Source of the DNA: a virus
DNA: 40,480 bases
Reading direction: 5' to 3' (one strand)
Virus record (IMG/VR): IMGVR_UViG_3300026118_000013
Span: 1 to 40,480 of that record
Position 1 is the first letter of the stretch. Each line of letters opens with the position of its first letter. This document shows positions 23,423 through 31,393 of the stretch, one piece after another. The position numbers and the translations under genes are program-made. The notes under the pieces were generated by a model. It was given only the letters and a program-made list of their open reading frames with translations. It had not been told where the DNA came from and did no database searches.

Positions 23423-23956
23423 ATGCCTTTTAAATTCAATCCATTTACTAGAAAGCTCGATCTTACTGAAACAGGAGGAGGAGGAACTGGCATCCTTACC
23501 ATCACAGGAGACACGGGTGGAGCTGTCGGAGCGGATGGCTCAAATAACATCAACGTTATAGGTGGCGGAGCTATTAGTGTAGCAGGAAGTGCAGGCACTA
23601 ATACTTTAACAATTAGTTCAGCATTCCCATTTTTTTCCTGGTCCGTAATTTCTGGAAATCAGATGGCGGTAAATCAGTCAGGATACTTCGTAGACAATGG
23701 AAGTACTGTAGAAATAACTTTGCCAAACGCCTCATCTGTAGGAGACACATTTTCTGTAGCTGATTTGGGGGGTAATAAATGGCGAATAACACAAGGCGCC
23801 GGCCAACAAATCATTGCAGGAACTTCCTCTACTACAGCGGGAGTTACAGGCTATCTCCAATCTATTTTTCAAGGCGATGTCGTTTGGTTGGTTTGTTGTG
23901 AAGACAACCTCACTTGGATGGTTGTTTCGGGAACAGGAAATTACACAATAGTATGA
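23423..23956 (+). CDS. Tail-fibre tip protein (177 aa)
   Basis: MPFKFNPFTRKLDLTETGGG is a common start of phage fibre components; a Gly-rich hinge and ITGDTGGAVGADGSNNINVI follow. The C-terminal 95 residues (VEITLPNASSVGDTFSVADL; GQQIIAGTSSTTAGVTGYLQ; TWMVVSGTGNYTIV) are a beta domain shared with the end of the next gene. Confidence 0.7.
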   Translation: MPFKFNPFTRKLDLTETGGGGTGILTITGDTGGAVGADGSNNINVIGGGAISVAGSAGTNTLTISSAFPFFSWSVISGNQMAVNQSGYFVDNGSTVEITLPNASSVGDTFSVADLGGNKWRITQGAGQQIIAGTSSTTAGVTGYLQSIFQGDVVWLVCCEDNLTWMVVSGTGNYTIV

Positions 23957-23963
23957 GGTATAA

Positions 23964-25220
23964 GTGGCAACAAATAATGTCATTAATTTAAAGAATTCAG
24001 GCCTAGCTTCATATGATGGCGCGGGCACATTTACGGGAAGAACATTAACTCCTCCTGTGGCGGGAATTACAGTCTCAGATGGTGATGGTATATCAGGAAA
24101 TCCAACATTAGCTCTTGCAGATGATCTTCTTGCTGTTGAAAACCTAGCAACAACTGGTTTAGCTACAAGAACGGCAGCTAGCACTTGGACTACAAGGACA
24201 ATTACGGCAGGAAGCGGAGTTAGCGTCTCAAACGGAGATGGCATATCTGGCAATCCGACGATATCAGCTGGAGCAACAGTTCCAACAACATTTACAGCTG
24301 ACTCGGGAAGTGCAACACCATCAGCCAACAATCTTAACGTGCTTGGATCAGGAAGCATCACAACCACTGGGTCAGGTGCAACGGTTACCACAGCCTTAAC
24401 AGGCCTGACGAATCACGCAGTCCTTGTCGGTGCTGGCACTTCCACAATAACCAAGATTGCAGCAACAGCAAATACCGGGGCCGTCCTTCAAAATAATTCC
24501 GGGGCAGATCCTTCCTATTCTACTGCAACTTATCCTTCAACTACCACAATCAATCAATTGCTATATTCATCTTCGGCAAATGTAATTGGTGGTCTTGCTA
24601 CAGCAAACAGTGGCGTATTGACGACTGGTGCTACTGGGATACCAGTTATTACCGCATTAGCTACGGACGGCCAAGTTATTATTGGCTCAACAGCCGGAGT
24701 TCCAGCAGCAGCCACTTTGACGGCTGGAACAGGTATAACAATTACTAATGGAAGTAATAGCATAAGTATTGCAGCAAATGGCAGCGTTTTAGGTCAAACT
24801 ATTACAGGGGATTCTGGAGGCGCTTTAAGCCCAACAGCAGGAAATTGGAACATTCTCGGCGGCCCTGGATGCACTACTTCGGGAAGTGGAAGCACATTAA
24901 CAATTAATTGTCCTTCTTTCACAGATACCACAGCCACAACAATGTCTTCAGATAATGGATATTTTGCTACAGCTGCCGGAACCTACACTTTGCCAGCTTC
25001 TCCGTCTCAAGGAGAGCTAGTGATGATAGCTGCGGATACTACGGGAGCCGTTGCGGTTACTGCGAATACAGGCCAAGTTATCCGACTAGGAAGCTCTGTC
25101 ACTGCTACAGCAGGAAATTTGACAAGTACAGCAAGGGGAGATGCCCTTATTTTGAGGTATCGCAGCACTGGAGCTGTTTGGATGGCATTTAGTTCAATTG
25201 GAAACTGGACGGTGAACTAA
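23964..25220 (+). CDS. Tail-fibre protein (418 aa)
   Basis: Starts at GTG 23964 with GAGG seven bases upstream. The shaft repeats ITV.DGDGISGNPT (twice) and ends in a domain (YTLPASPSQGELVMIAADTT; GQVIRLGSSVTATAGNLTST; WMAFSSIGNWTVN) that parallels the end of the previous protein. So the two genes share a tip domain on different shafts. Probable receptor-binding fibre. Stop overlaps the next ATG. Confidence 0.75.
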   Translation: MATNNVINLKNSGLASYDGAGTFTGRTLTPPVAGITVSDGDGISGNPTLALADDLLAVENLATTGLATRTAASTWTTRTITAGSGVSVSNGDGISGNPTISAGATVPTTFTADSGSATPSANNLNVLGSGSITTTGSGATVTTALTGLTNHAVLVGAGTSTITKIAATANTGAVLQNNSGADPSYSTATYPSTTTINQLLYSSSANVIGGLATANSGVLTTGATGIPVITALATDGQVIIGSTAGVPAAATLTAGTGITITNGSNSISIAANGSVLGQTITGDSGGALSPTAGNWNILGGPGCTTSGSGSTLTINCPSFTDTTATTMSSDNGYFATAAGTYTLPASPSQGELVMIAADTTGAVAVTANTGQVIRLGSSVTATAGNLTSTARGDALILRYRSTGAVWMAFSSIGNWTVN

Positions 25221-25873
25221 TGGCCACAAATAATAGTAAAAATCAGACTACGGGAGCTTCCGGAAAAGTGATGCAGGGACAAGGTGTTGGAACAGCTTCT
25301 AGCTTTTCTACAGCCACATATCCAAGCACAGCCACAGGTACAGGAAAGATTCTTAGAGCCGACGGCACCAATTGGTCGGCAACTACAGCAACTTATCCTA
25401 ACACAGCAGGAAGTAGTACAAACGTTTTGACGTCTGACGGAACCAATTGGGTTTCAAGTGCTGCTTCCGGAGGATCAGTAGTTAAAGGATTTTTAGCCAC
25501 TAACGGAACAAATACTTTAGCTGACCTTACAAGTTATTATTTCGCTCAAAATGGAATAGCAACAGGAATTACAAATAGTGTTGTTTGGTATAATGCAACA
25601 ACTAGTTTCACTTTAAATAAAATTTACGCCTCTTTTATTACAGCAGGAACATTAGCAAGCGCTCAAAACATAACATTCTTTGTAAATGTAAACGGCAGCT
25701 CTTCAACTAACATAACAACAACATTACAATTAACATCTGCAACAGTAAACGTTAGTACATCTTCTTTTGGATTATCTATAAACGCAGGGGATTATTATAT
25801 TTTTGGAATATCTGTTCCAATTCTTACAACGAATCCCACTAACGTAGGTGTCGCTATCGGTTGGTCAAGCTAA
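25220..25873 (+). CDS. Tail-fibre paralogue 1 of 3 (217 aa)
   Basis: MATNNSKNQTTGASGKVMQG, then QGVGTASSFSTATYPSTATG and ILRADGTNWSATTATYPNTA: a repeated ...STATYP.TA / ADGTNW unit. The C-terminal 115 residues form a beta-sandwich-like domain (ITFFVNVNGSSSTNITTTLQ; INAGDYYIFGISVPI). The next two genes are full-length copies. The first 80 residues are nearly constant among the three while the C-terminal domains differ, suggesting a common attachment part and variable tips. Confidence 0.75.
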   Translation: MATNNSKNQTTGASGKVMQGQGVGTASSFSTATYPSTATGTGKILRADGTNWSATTATYPNTAGSSTNVLTSDGTNWVSSAASGGSVVKGFLATNGTNTLADLTSYYFAQNGIATGITNSVVWYNATTSFTLNKIYASFITAGTLASAQNITFFVNVNGSSSTNITTTLQLTSATVNVSTSSFGLSINAGDYYIFGISVPILTTNPTNVGVAIGWSS

Positions 25874-25882
25874 GGAAATTAT

Positions 25883-26539
25883 ATGGTAACAAATAATAAT
25901 TGCGATGAAGCTACGGCAGCATCAGGGAAATTCGTCCAAGGACAAGGTGTTGGAACTGCATCAAGTTATAGTACCGCAACTTATCCTTCAACGGCTACAG
26001 GAACCGGGAAAATACTTAGGGCAGATGGCACTAATTGGACAGCCTCAACTGCTACTTACCCTGACACTGCGGGAACAAATGGAAACGTTCTTACAAGCGA
26101 TGGGACAAACTGGGTTTCTTCTGCACCATCAGGAGGCGCATCATACCAAGGATGGGTTTCTACAACTACTGGCAATCCAGCGGATTCAACTACCTATTAT
26201 TGTAATATGTCAGGAGCTTTCACAGCAAATACAACCGCTGTGATAGAAACAAGATTTTATGCTCCAACAGCTATAACTATAACTAAAGTTTATGGGGCAA
26301 TACGAGTCAATACTGTTCTTGGGTCTGCTCAAAACTGCACGGTATTTATCAGGAAAAACGACACTACAAACACAAATATAACTACAACACTGCAATTAAC
26401 CGCAACTGAAAATACATTTAATAACACTGGGCTAAGCATTTCATTAGCTGCCGGAGACTTTATTTCTATCGGTTTTACAGGTCCTGGGTGGACGACAAAT
26501 CCTACAGGAGTAGCATTGTCTTTGGTTTGGTCAACATAA
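25883..26539 (+). CDS. Tail-fibre paralogue 2 of 3 (218 aa)
   Basis: MVTNNNCDEATAASGKFVQG and the STATYPSTATGTGKILRADG unit are shared with paralogue 1; the middle has GNPADSTTYYCNMSG, shared with paralogue 3. The tip domain ends LSISLAAGDFISIGFTGPGW. Own ribosome site (AAGGAAATTAT). Read against paralogue 3 it looks like the more recent duplication. Confidence 0.75.
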   Translation: MVTNNNCDEATAASGKFVQGQGVGTASSYSTATYPSTATGTGKILRADGTNWTASTATYPDTAGTNGNVLTSDGTNWVSSAPSGGASYQGWVSTTTGNPADSTTYYCNMSGAFTANTTAVIETRFYAPTAITITKVYGAIRVNTVLGSAQNCTVFIRKNDTTNTNITTTLQLTATENTFNNTGLSISLAAGDFISIGFTGPGWTTNPTGVALSLVWST

Positions 26540-26548
26540 GAGGATAAC

Positions 26549-27205
26549 ATGGTAACAAATAATTCGTGCGACGAACCAACAGCAGCAAGCGGGAAAGTCC
26601 TACAAGGACAAGGCGTTGGAACAGCAAATAATTTTAGCACAGCTACTTATCCTAGTACAGCAACAAGTACAGGAACTATAATGCGCGCAGATGGAACCAA
26701 TTGGGTAGCATCAACAGCCACCTATCCAGACACGGCCGGAACTTCAGGAAACGTGCTAACAAGTGATGGAACTAATTGGAGTTCCAGCACACCGGCGACT
26801 GGTAATTCCATAAATGGATTTGTTAATACTTTTGCCGGGAACCCAGCGGATTCAACTACTTATTATTTAGCTCAATCCGTATCGCTAATAACTAATACTG
26901 CTGCCACAGCAAAAAATGTGCAGTTTTATATTCCTTTTAGTTGTACTTTAACGAAAGTATATGGGACATTTGGTTTATCTTCCGCAGGCTCCAACGAAAA
27001 CATAACTATTTTTGTAAGAGTTAATAACACTTCAAACACAAACGTGACTACAACATTTAAATTAAATGCCTCTTCAAATAGTTTTAGTAATAGTGGACTA
27101 AGCATATCATTGTCCGCTGGAGATTATATTTCAATTGGAATGACAACTCCCGCATGGGCAACTAATCCGTTGAGTGTCGTTGGCTCTGTAGGTTGGTCAT
27201 CATAA
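26549..27205 (+). CDS. Tail-fibre paralogue 3 of 3 (218 aa)
   Basis: MVTNNSCDEPTAASGKVLQG and NVLTSDGTNWSSSTPATGNS follow the same plan; the tip ends LSISLSAGDYISIGMTTPAW. It is closest to paralogue 2. Last gene of the rightward virion operon, followed 22 bases later by a terminator. Confidence 0.75.
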   Translation: MVTNNSCDEPTAASGKVLQGQGVGTANNFSTATYPSTATSTGTIMRADGTNWVASTATYPDTAGTSGNVLTSDGTNWSSSTPATGNSINGFVNTFAGNPADSTTYYLAQSVSLITNTAATAKNVQFYIPFSCTLTKVYGTFGLSSAGSNENITIFVRVNNTSNTNVTTTFKLNASSNSFSNSGLSISLSAGDYISIGMTTPAWATNPLSVVGSVGWSS

Positions 27206-27226
27206 AAACGAATCCAGTCTAAAAGT

Positions 27227-27297
27227 GCCTACGGAACAAAGGAGGTTGGGGGATGAAATTTGCCCATTAACCCGGCTCCGTAGGCTGATTTTTTTTT
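27227..27297. terminator. Terminator at the convergent end of the virion operon
   Basis: GCCTACGGA (27227-27235) pairs perfectly with TCCGTAGGC (27277-27285) around a long loop that can itself pair (GGTT...AACC), and nine T follow (27289-27297). It ends the fibre cassette. The last codons of the minus-strand gene at 27267 lie inside it. Confidence 0.75.
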
Positions 27298-27473
27298 AAC
27301 ATTTCTTTTGTAAGTTCTTTAGATTCAATTAATTCATATTGACCATCAACTATTCGGTATCTGGTTATGATCGATCTTCCGCCAACATGGCTTGTAAAAC
27401 TTCTAATTTCTTCTTCGGAATAACAGTTTGAAAATGTTAGAAGGAAAAGTGAAAACAGGATAAGTCTTTTCAT
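27267..27473 (-). CDS. Small exported protein (68 aa)
   Basis: MKRLILFSLFLLTFSNCYSE is a textbook signal peptide: two basic residues, a Leu/Phe core, then Cys. FSNC is not a strict lipobox, so processing could be by either signal peptidase. The mature part is about 50 residues, charged (TRYRIVDGQYELIESKELTK). AAGGAG lies before ATG 27473; a longer start adds seven residues. It could be a periplasmic spanin-like or exclusion protein. Confidence 0.65.
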   Translation of the reverse strand: MKRLILFSLFLLTFSNCYSEEEIRSFTSHVGGRSIITRYRIVDGQYELIESKELTKEMLKKNQPTEPG

Positions 27474-27522
27474 AAGAACTCCTTTTCCATGCATTCTTCC
27501 AGATTTTTAAAAAAAACAAAAG

Positions 27523-27552
27523 AAAAAAAAGAGGCACCATTCAAGATGCCTC
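27523..27552 (-). terminator. Rho-independent terminator, minus strand
   Basis: On the minus strand GAGGCA and TGCCTC (27547-27552 with 27531-27536) form a stem whose arms are followed by eight T (27530-27523). It lies ten bases after the lipoprotein gene stop and ends that leftward operon. Confidence 0.8.
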
Positions 27553-27561
27553 AAAATAAGA

Positions 27562-27744
27562 TTACTTAAGAAGATTAGGGACGTTTGGAATAGGCAAATT
27601 TAGATCTGTATCGACATTCGGAGTATTGGAAGTTGTGTCATCAACCACATCCGTAGCCTCTCCCTCTGTATGCACCTGTGAGATATTCTGAACGCATCCT
27701 ACTGCTACCATTGCAGCAAAGATCATCAAAAATAATTTACTCAT
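27562..27744 (-). CDS. Small lipoprotein (60 aa)
   Basis: MSKLFLMIFAAMVAVGCVQN has a basic start, hydrophobic core and a good lipobox (AVGC), so the mature protein should be lipid-anchored at Cys17. The mature 44 residues are acidic and Thr/Asn/Pro-rich (HTEGEATDVVDDTTSNTPNV), with no hydrophobic core. ATG overlaps the stop of the ERF gene (TAATG). An envelope-located, phage-encoded lipoprotein may block superinfection or help lysis as an outer spanin. Confidence 0.75.
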   Translation of the reverse strand: MSKLFLMIFAAMVAVGCVQNISQVHTEGEATDVVDDTTSNTPNVDTDLNLPIPNVPNLLK

Positions 27745-28430
27745 TAATTTTCCTTTTGTTTGTTGTTAGGAGCCCATTGTGAAAATCGTTTTAAGAAGTC
27801 CTCGGGCCTTTTAAGAGCTTCTCTCTTTACGTCTTCAACGTGCTTTTGCAGCACCGTCGAGCTATATTCCAGGAACTTCTTCAGTTTGGCTCTATCTTTT
27901 TCTGTCATATCTCCTGGAAGCATTCCTTCGAATTCCTCGCATTTTGGAGGCTCATAAGCCGCGTCTGCATTGAAATCCGGATCTTCCCCTGTCTCAAGGT
28001 TAAATTGCTTTAAAAGCGCGTATTTATAGGCATAAGAGATTGCTTTTCCCGGGCCCTTGTCACCCACCGGTATTGGCTTGCCGTCTCGATTCGTTCCCCC
28101 TCCGTCAATTCCATAGCCTGGAAACTGAGTCGTAAACATTTCCTTAGGGTTATCGGCATTAACGAATGTCACATTCAGCTTCACTCTAGTGCAGTTGCCA
28201 TCCTGAATTGTTTCTACGGTGTTTGGAACTGTAGTCACCCGAAACTTCACTAGCATCTTCTGAACCTTTGCTACCACGTCATCATGGCTCACGAATCGAT
28301 ATTGGCCATTAACCGTTTTGTCCCCTTTGCGGATGTAGTGAAGCTCGGACATGATTCCAATGATCTTCTGATAAATGTTCCAAGTCCAAATAGGCTTTGT
28401 TTCAGGATTTTCTTGTATTTCTGCGGACAT
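27744..28430 (-). CDS. erf: ERF-family single-strand annealing protein (228 aa)
   Basis: WNIYQKIIGIMSELHYIRKG, YRFVSHDDVVAKVQKMLVKF, a DGGGTNRD loop, and GPGKAISYAYKYALLKQFNL with TGEDPD are the ordered motifs of the ERF superfamily (P22 Erf). These ring-forming proteins anneal single strands in phage recombination. The C-terminal helix (LKKFLEYSSTVLQKHVEDVK) differs from P22. The partner nuclease is encoded directly upstream with a 29-base overlap, a usual pairing. ATG 28430 (MSAEIQ) is preferred; the longer frame from 28466 lies inside the nuclease gene. Confidence 0.88.
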   Translation of the reverse strand: MSAEIQENPETKPIWTWNIYQKIIGIMSELHYIRKGDKTVNGQYRFVSHDDVVAKVQKMLVKFRVTTVPNTVETIQDGNCTRVKLNVTFVNADNPKEMFTTQFPGYGIDGGGTNRDGKPIPVGDKGPGKAISYAYKYALLKQFNLETGEDPDFNADAAYEPPKCEEFEGMLPGDMTEKDRAKLKKFLEYSSTVLQKHVEDVKREALKRPEDFLKRFSQWAPNNKQKEN

Positions 28431-28974
28431 TCCTTTTTCCTTTGTTAAAAAAGTGCCAACAGTCAAGGGCGCACAAAAAGATTCTTGTCTCTTCAGACAT
28501 GTCTTCTAACCTATGCACTTTGGGAGTGTCGCCCTCTCTGTCGAGATACACTAATTGGGCGCCCTTGACGTAAACACCATGATTCTTTAGTAAGTACTGA
28601 TAGGCTGCCATTTGAACCGGATAAGTCTTTTGCGGGGCAGCGCTAGTCTTCAAGTCAACAAGCCAATCTTGGCCAGCCTTACTCTTTACAACAAAGTCGA
28701 GTTGTCCGGAAAAATTCCTCTCTTCGTCTTGATATCTTTTCTCGATAATCATAAACTCAGCAACTTCTTCATCGGCCCACTTTCTAAAAGAATCAACGTA
28801 TCCTTTTAGTTCTTGAGGCACCATTCCATCCGGAACCCATGCTCCTTTTGCGATTCCGGCACAAATTGCATGGACAGAACTGCCCCTGGCTGCGGCTTTT
28901 TCCAAAATATTCTTAGGTACATATTGGAATCCTGAAAAGTATCTAAGTATCTCTGTAACTCTAGGTGCTTTCAT
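28402..28974 (-). CDS. PD-(D/E)XK exonuclease, Cas4/RecB-like (190 aa)
   Basis: From MKAPRVTEILRYF the order is RGSSVHAICAGI (motif His), FSGQLDFVVK (Asp), WLVDLKTS (DxK) and VQMAAYQYLL (Gln/Tyr helix). These are the catalytic marks of RecB/Cas4-type nucleases. It probably resects DNA to make the single strands that ERF anneals. I chose ATG 28974 instead of the frame from 29034, because the longer start would put the promoter and the palindromic motif inside the gene. Confidence 0.85.
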   Translation of the reverse strand: MKAPRVTEILRYFSGFQYVPKNILEKAAARGSSVHAICAGIAKGAWVPDGMVPQELKGYVDSFRKWADEEVAEFMIIEKRYQDEERNFSGQLDFVVKSKAGQDWLVDLKTSAAPQKTYPVQMAAYQYLLKNHGVYVKGAQLVYLDREGDTPKVHRLEDMSEETRIFLCALDCWHFFNKGKRNVRRNTRKS

Positions 28975-28979
28975 AAGCT

Positions 28980-28997
28980 TGTCAAAATCTTTCTTGA
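28980..28997 (+). promoter_or_regulatory. Palindromic motif copy 4
   Basis: TGTCAAAATCTTTCTTGA followed by AAA. On the minus strand it lies just after the -10 box of the nuclease-ERF promoter, covering the expected transcription start, an ideal place for a repressor. In its own orientation its TTGAAA end points to the ribbon-helix-helix gene at 29079, 82 bp away. Confidence 0.7.
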
Positions 28998-29005
28998 AAA
29001 TCTGG

Positions 29006-29034
29006 TTCATAACTTTTAAATTGGTTCTTGTCAA
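29006..29034 (-). promoter_or_regulatory. Sigma70-type promoter of the nuclease-ERF operon
   Basis: On the minus strand TTGACA (29034-29029), 17 bases, then TATGAA (29011-29006). The start would fall about seven bases on, inside the palindromic motif, and 30 bases before ATG 28974. Confidence 0.65.
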
Positions 29035-29078
29035 GATAATGCGTAAAGTTTAATTTTCATTTTCTATTTGGAGGAATA

Positions 29079-29318
29079 ATGGCTAGGAGGAATTTCCTTA
29101 ACGACGCCTTAGTTGTCTCTTGCAAAATTGAAAGAGACATGCTTAATACACTGCATGACCTAGCAGCTTTAGAGTCCCTGCACTCCGGAAGAACTGTTAG
29201 CGTTCAGGAGCTGATCAGAAACGCCTTAGAGTACGTTTACACTGACAATGAGAGATTGCGTGAAGCTTTCAGAAGAAGTCGTTCACACGTTTCAAAGCGT
29301 CTTAAAATAAAATATTGA
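29079..29318 (+). CDS. Ribbon-helix-helix regulator (79 aa)
   Basis: ALVVSCKIERDMLNTLHDLA, then SVQELIRNALEYVYTDNERL: a beta strand followed by two helices, the Arc/CopG/MetJ plan. A long basic helix ends the protein (AFRRSRSHVSKRLKIK). GGAGG precedes ATG. It is divergent from the nuclease-ERF operon and could regulate that gap or the replication genes downstream. A near-perfect palindrome lies at its stop codon. Confidence 0.75.
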   Translation: MARRNFLNDALVVSCKIERDMLNTLHDLAALESLHSGRTVSVQELIRNALEYVYTDNERLREAFRRSRSHVSKRLKIKY

Positions 29319-29332
29319 TTGGAATTAATCAA
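29315..29332. promoter_or_regulatory. Palindrome at the end of the ribbon-helix-helix gene
   Basis: TTGATT and AATCAA flank GGAATT. The site overlaps the stop codon and precedes the replication genes by about 150 bp. A dimeric ribbon-helix-helix protein could bind it; this is inference. Confidence 0.4.
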
Positions 29333-29353
29333 AAGTTTACGGTATGAAGGCAA

Positions 29354-29380
29354 AAGGGAACCTTTTTTAGAGGTTCCCTT
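29354..29380. other. Perfect 10-pair hairpin before the replication genes
   Basis: AAGGGAACCT and AGGTTCCCTT pair perfectly around TTTTTAG. On the minus strand four T follow, on the plus strand none, so it is at most a weak minus-strand terminator. A second hairpin, AAAGAAG/CTTCTTT (29402-29421), follows. Together they may form an RNA control element or origin structure in this 164-base gap. Confidence 0.55.
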
Positions 29381-29482
29381 AGGGATATACGAACTTTCGG
29401 TAAAGAAGCGTCAACTTCTTTGTGTGGTATCTTACAATTCTACACTACCAGAAGTGCGTAATTTTCCCTAGAAAAAACATAA

Positions 29483-29851
29483 GTGACTAAAACTGTGACA
29501 CGTAGCAGGGGCATGTCTATATACTTTGACCGCGAAAAACATTGTTTTGTGGGACTTACACCAGAAAAAATGAAGCACCTCAAAGATGCTTATAGGGGCG
29601 TTAACGTAGAGACAGAACTCAAGCGTATGGCTTTGTGGCTTTCTTCTCCTAGGGGAAAGATGCGAACTGGAAGTATAAACTTCATTATGAATTGGCTAGG
29701 GCGACTCTATACACCTACAACCAATTCGCTTGAAGATATCGATCCAGAAGTCGAGCTTGATACCCCTCTACGTCCTCACCTCAACGAGTACTTGAAAGGA
29801 CTATGGAAGAATCGGGAGCACCTTCTAACATTCAACCAGAAGACGAATTAG
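29483..29851 (+). CDS. Replication-associated protein, helicase-loader-like (122 aa)
   Basis: FVGLTPEKMKHLKDAYRGVN, VETELKRMALWLSSPRGKMR and SINFIMNWLGRLYTPT match the C-terminal piece of phage replication organisers, where a ...W...P.GK.R....F..NWL motif contacts helicase or DNA. It lacks a winged helix; the gene at 2887 could supply it. The start is uncertain: GTG 29483, GTG 29495 or ATG 29513 (MSIYFDREKH), the last with AGGGG too close. It overlaps the helicase gene by 49 bases. Confidence 0.6.
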   Translation: MTKTVTRSRGMSIYFDREKHCFVGLTPEKMKHLKDAYRGVNVETELKRMALWLSSPRGKMRTGSINFIMNWLGRLYTPTTNSLEDIDPEVELDTPLRPHLNEYLKGLWKNREHLLTFNQKTN

Positions 29852-30702
29852 AGGCGTTTTTACAATTTGGTGTGCCTACTGCACCACATCCAGATTGTCT
29901 TACGCCTCTGATTCAGTTACCCAAAGAGTTCCGTAATGAAATCGAGAAAGGCTACTCCACAGGCTGGAAATGCATCGATTATTACCTTCAAGGTTTGCGT
30001 AAAGGCGAGCTTACCATCATTACTGCCGATACAGGATGCGGGAAAACAACCTTTGCTACTCACTTAATGGTTAACTGTGCCATGCAAGGCATTCCTGTCT
30101 GGATCAACTCTTGGGAGATGAAGCCAGAAGTCACTATGAGAAAGCTTGCTTCAATCATCTTGCGCCGTCCAATGAAAGTTTGTAATTTCAACGCCCATGA
30201 AAATGAGCAGTTCGACGAATGGGCCTCCCGATACCGAGTCTATATTAATCCAAAGACAATCGGAACAGACATCAATTCACTTGCAGCTCAACTCATTAAG
30301 GCTAAAGAGCTTGGAGTAGAAATCGTCATGCTCGATCACCTTGATTATCTTGTTAAAGGAAAGAGCGACAAAATGTATGAGCTTATCGACGAAACCGTTA
30401 AGCGCCTTCATGAAATGGCTTTTGCTCTTGGCATGCATTTCTTGCTTATCTGCCACCCGCGGCAATCCTCTACAGGCAGTGAAGAAATAGGAATGCATTC
30501 CCTTAAAGGGTCATCTTCTATAAAGCAATATGCCGACAATATCATTATCTTGCATCGCTGCGCACGCACGGATAATCAAGCAGACCCAAACAAAGTTAAA
30601 GTAAGAATCGCCAAAAACCGCATGTTCGGCACTGAAGGGAACACGTATCTCTTCTATGCTCCTTTGTGGGATGGCTACGAAGAACTAAGGAGCGTTAGAT
30701 GA
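29803..30702 (+). CDS. DnaB-like replicative helicase, ATPase domain (299 aa)
   Basis: The RecA fold shows Walker A TADTGCGKTTFATHL (about residue 75), PVWINSWEMKPE (motif 1a), Walker B VEIVMLDHLDYLV (about 168), HFLLICHPRQ (motif 3) and IKQYADNIIILHR (motif 4). The N-terminal primase-interacting domain of DnaB is missing; only about 60 residues precede the ATPase. It is therefore the compact phage type. With the loader-like gene upstream it likely opens the phage fork; no phage polymerase or primase is present, so host enzymes must join. Confidence 0.88.
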   Translation: MEESGAPSNIQPEDELEAFLQFGVPTAPHPDCLTPLIQLPKEFRNEIEKGYSTGWKCIDYYLQGLRKGELTIITADTGCGKTTFATHLMVNCAMQGIPVWINSWEMKPEVTMRKLASIILRRPMKVCNFNAHENEQFDEWASRYRVYINPKTIGTDINSLAAQLIKAKELGVEIVMLDHLDYLVKGKSDKMYELIDETVKRLHEMAFALGMHFLLICHPRQSSTGSEEIGMHSLKGSSSIKQYADNIIILHRCARTDNQADPNKVKVRIAKNRMFGTEGNTYLFYAPLWDGYEELRSVR

Positions 30703-31016
30703 GAAATAAGATTTATAGCGACGGGTCACCTTCTCGCGAATGGGAAGATGACGACGAAGACTGGGAAACTTCTGGCGAAGAAGAAGTTGCCAAGGTTACT
30801 CACAAACTTCGCATAGACATGAAAAAAAACGCTGAAATCACGCGACTAAGAGATAGGTTAATTAACCTTGCTTCTTTAGTTAGTGTTTGTGTTTGTGCTT
30901 TAACCAAAGATGATGAATATGTCACGTCAAAAAATATAGATGACATTGGAGTCGTCCTTCTCAATAACGTTAACCAAGAAATTAAATCAATTGAACAGGA
31001 GCTTAAAACATTATGA
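30699..31016 (+). CDS. Acidic protein of unknown function (105 aa)
   Basis: The N-terminus is very acidic (REWEDDDEDWETSGEEEVAK), followed by a helical body (AEITRLRDRLINLASLVSVC; VNQEIKSIEQELKTL). ATGA overlaps join it to the helicase before and the next gene after. Possibly an accessory of the replisome; no family recognised. Confidence 0.65.
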   Translation: MRNKIYSDGSPSREWEDDDEDWETSGEEEVAKVTHKLRIDMKKNAEITRLRDRLINLASLVSVCVCALTKDDEYVTSKNIDDIGVVLLNNVNQEIKSIEQELKTL

Positions 31017-31393
31017 AAGAAAAAGTTGGAGCCGGCCCCCAAGAGGTTGAAGTCGGCAATTTTAGAGTAATCAACAAAAACTCTTTGAAGGCTACTTTTA
31101 GCCTTTGTATCTATCCCGAAGGGCAAAAAATCCTTGAATGCCGTTATTTCGTTAAGGACAATCAGAGATGGTTTAACTTCCCTCAAAAAGAAATTAAAGA
31201 CAGGGAAGGTAATCAAGATTACATTCCTTTAGTAAGCTATATGAATAAAGATTACCAAGAACAATTAAAAGAATCTGTAATTAAATTATTAAAACAATCG
31301 GAAGAAGATTATGAAAAAAACCCTCCCTCCTATGCGAAAAAGAACAGTTTTCAAGGTGAAGCACCCACTAATCGGGAAGGACTGCCGTTTTAA
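31013..31393 (+). CDS. SpoVG-like single-strand nucleic-acid-binding protein (126 aa)
   Basis: FRVINKNSLKATFSLCIYPE, KILECRYFVKDNQRWFNFPQ and KEIKDREGNQDYIPLVSYMN follow the short phage proteins related to SpoVG, which bind single-stranded nucleic acid and often replace SSB in recombination cassettes. A polar tail ends the protein. Its position between the helicase and the RusA-like genes agrees. The last 83 bases overlap the next gene. Confidence 0.55.
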   Translation: MKEKVGAGPQEVEVGNFRVINKNSLKATFSLCIYPEGQKILECRYFVKDNQRWFNFPQKEIKDREGNQDYIPLVSYMNKDYQEQLKESVIKLLKQSEEDYEKNPPSYAKKNSFQGEAPTNREGLPF

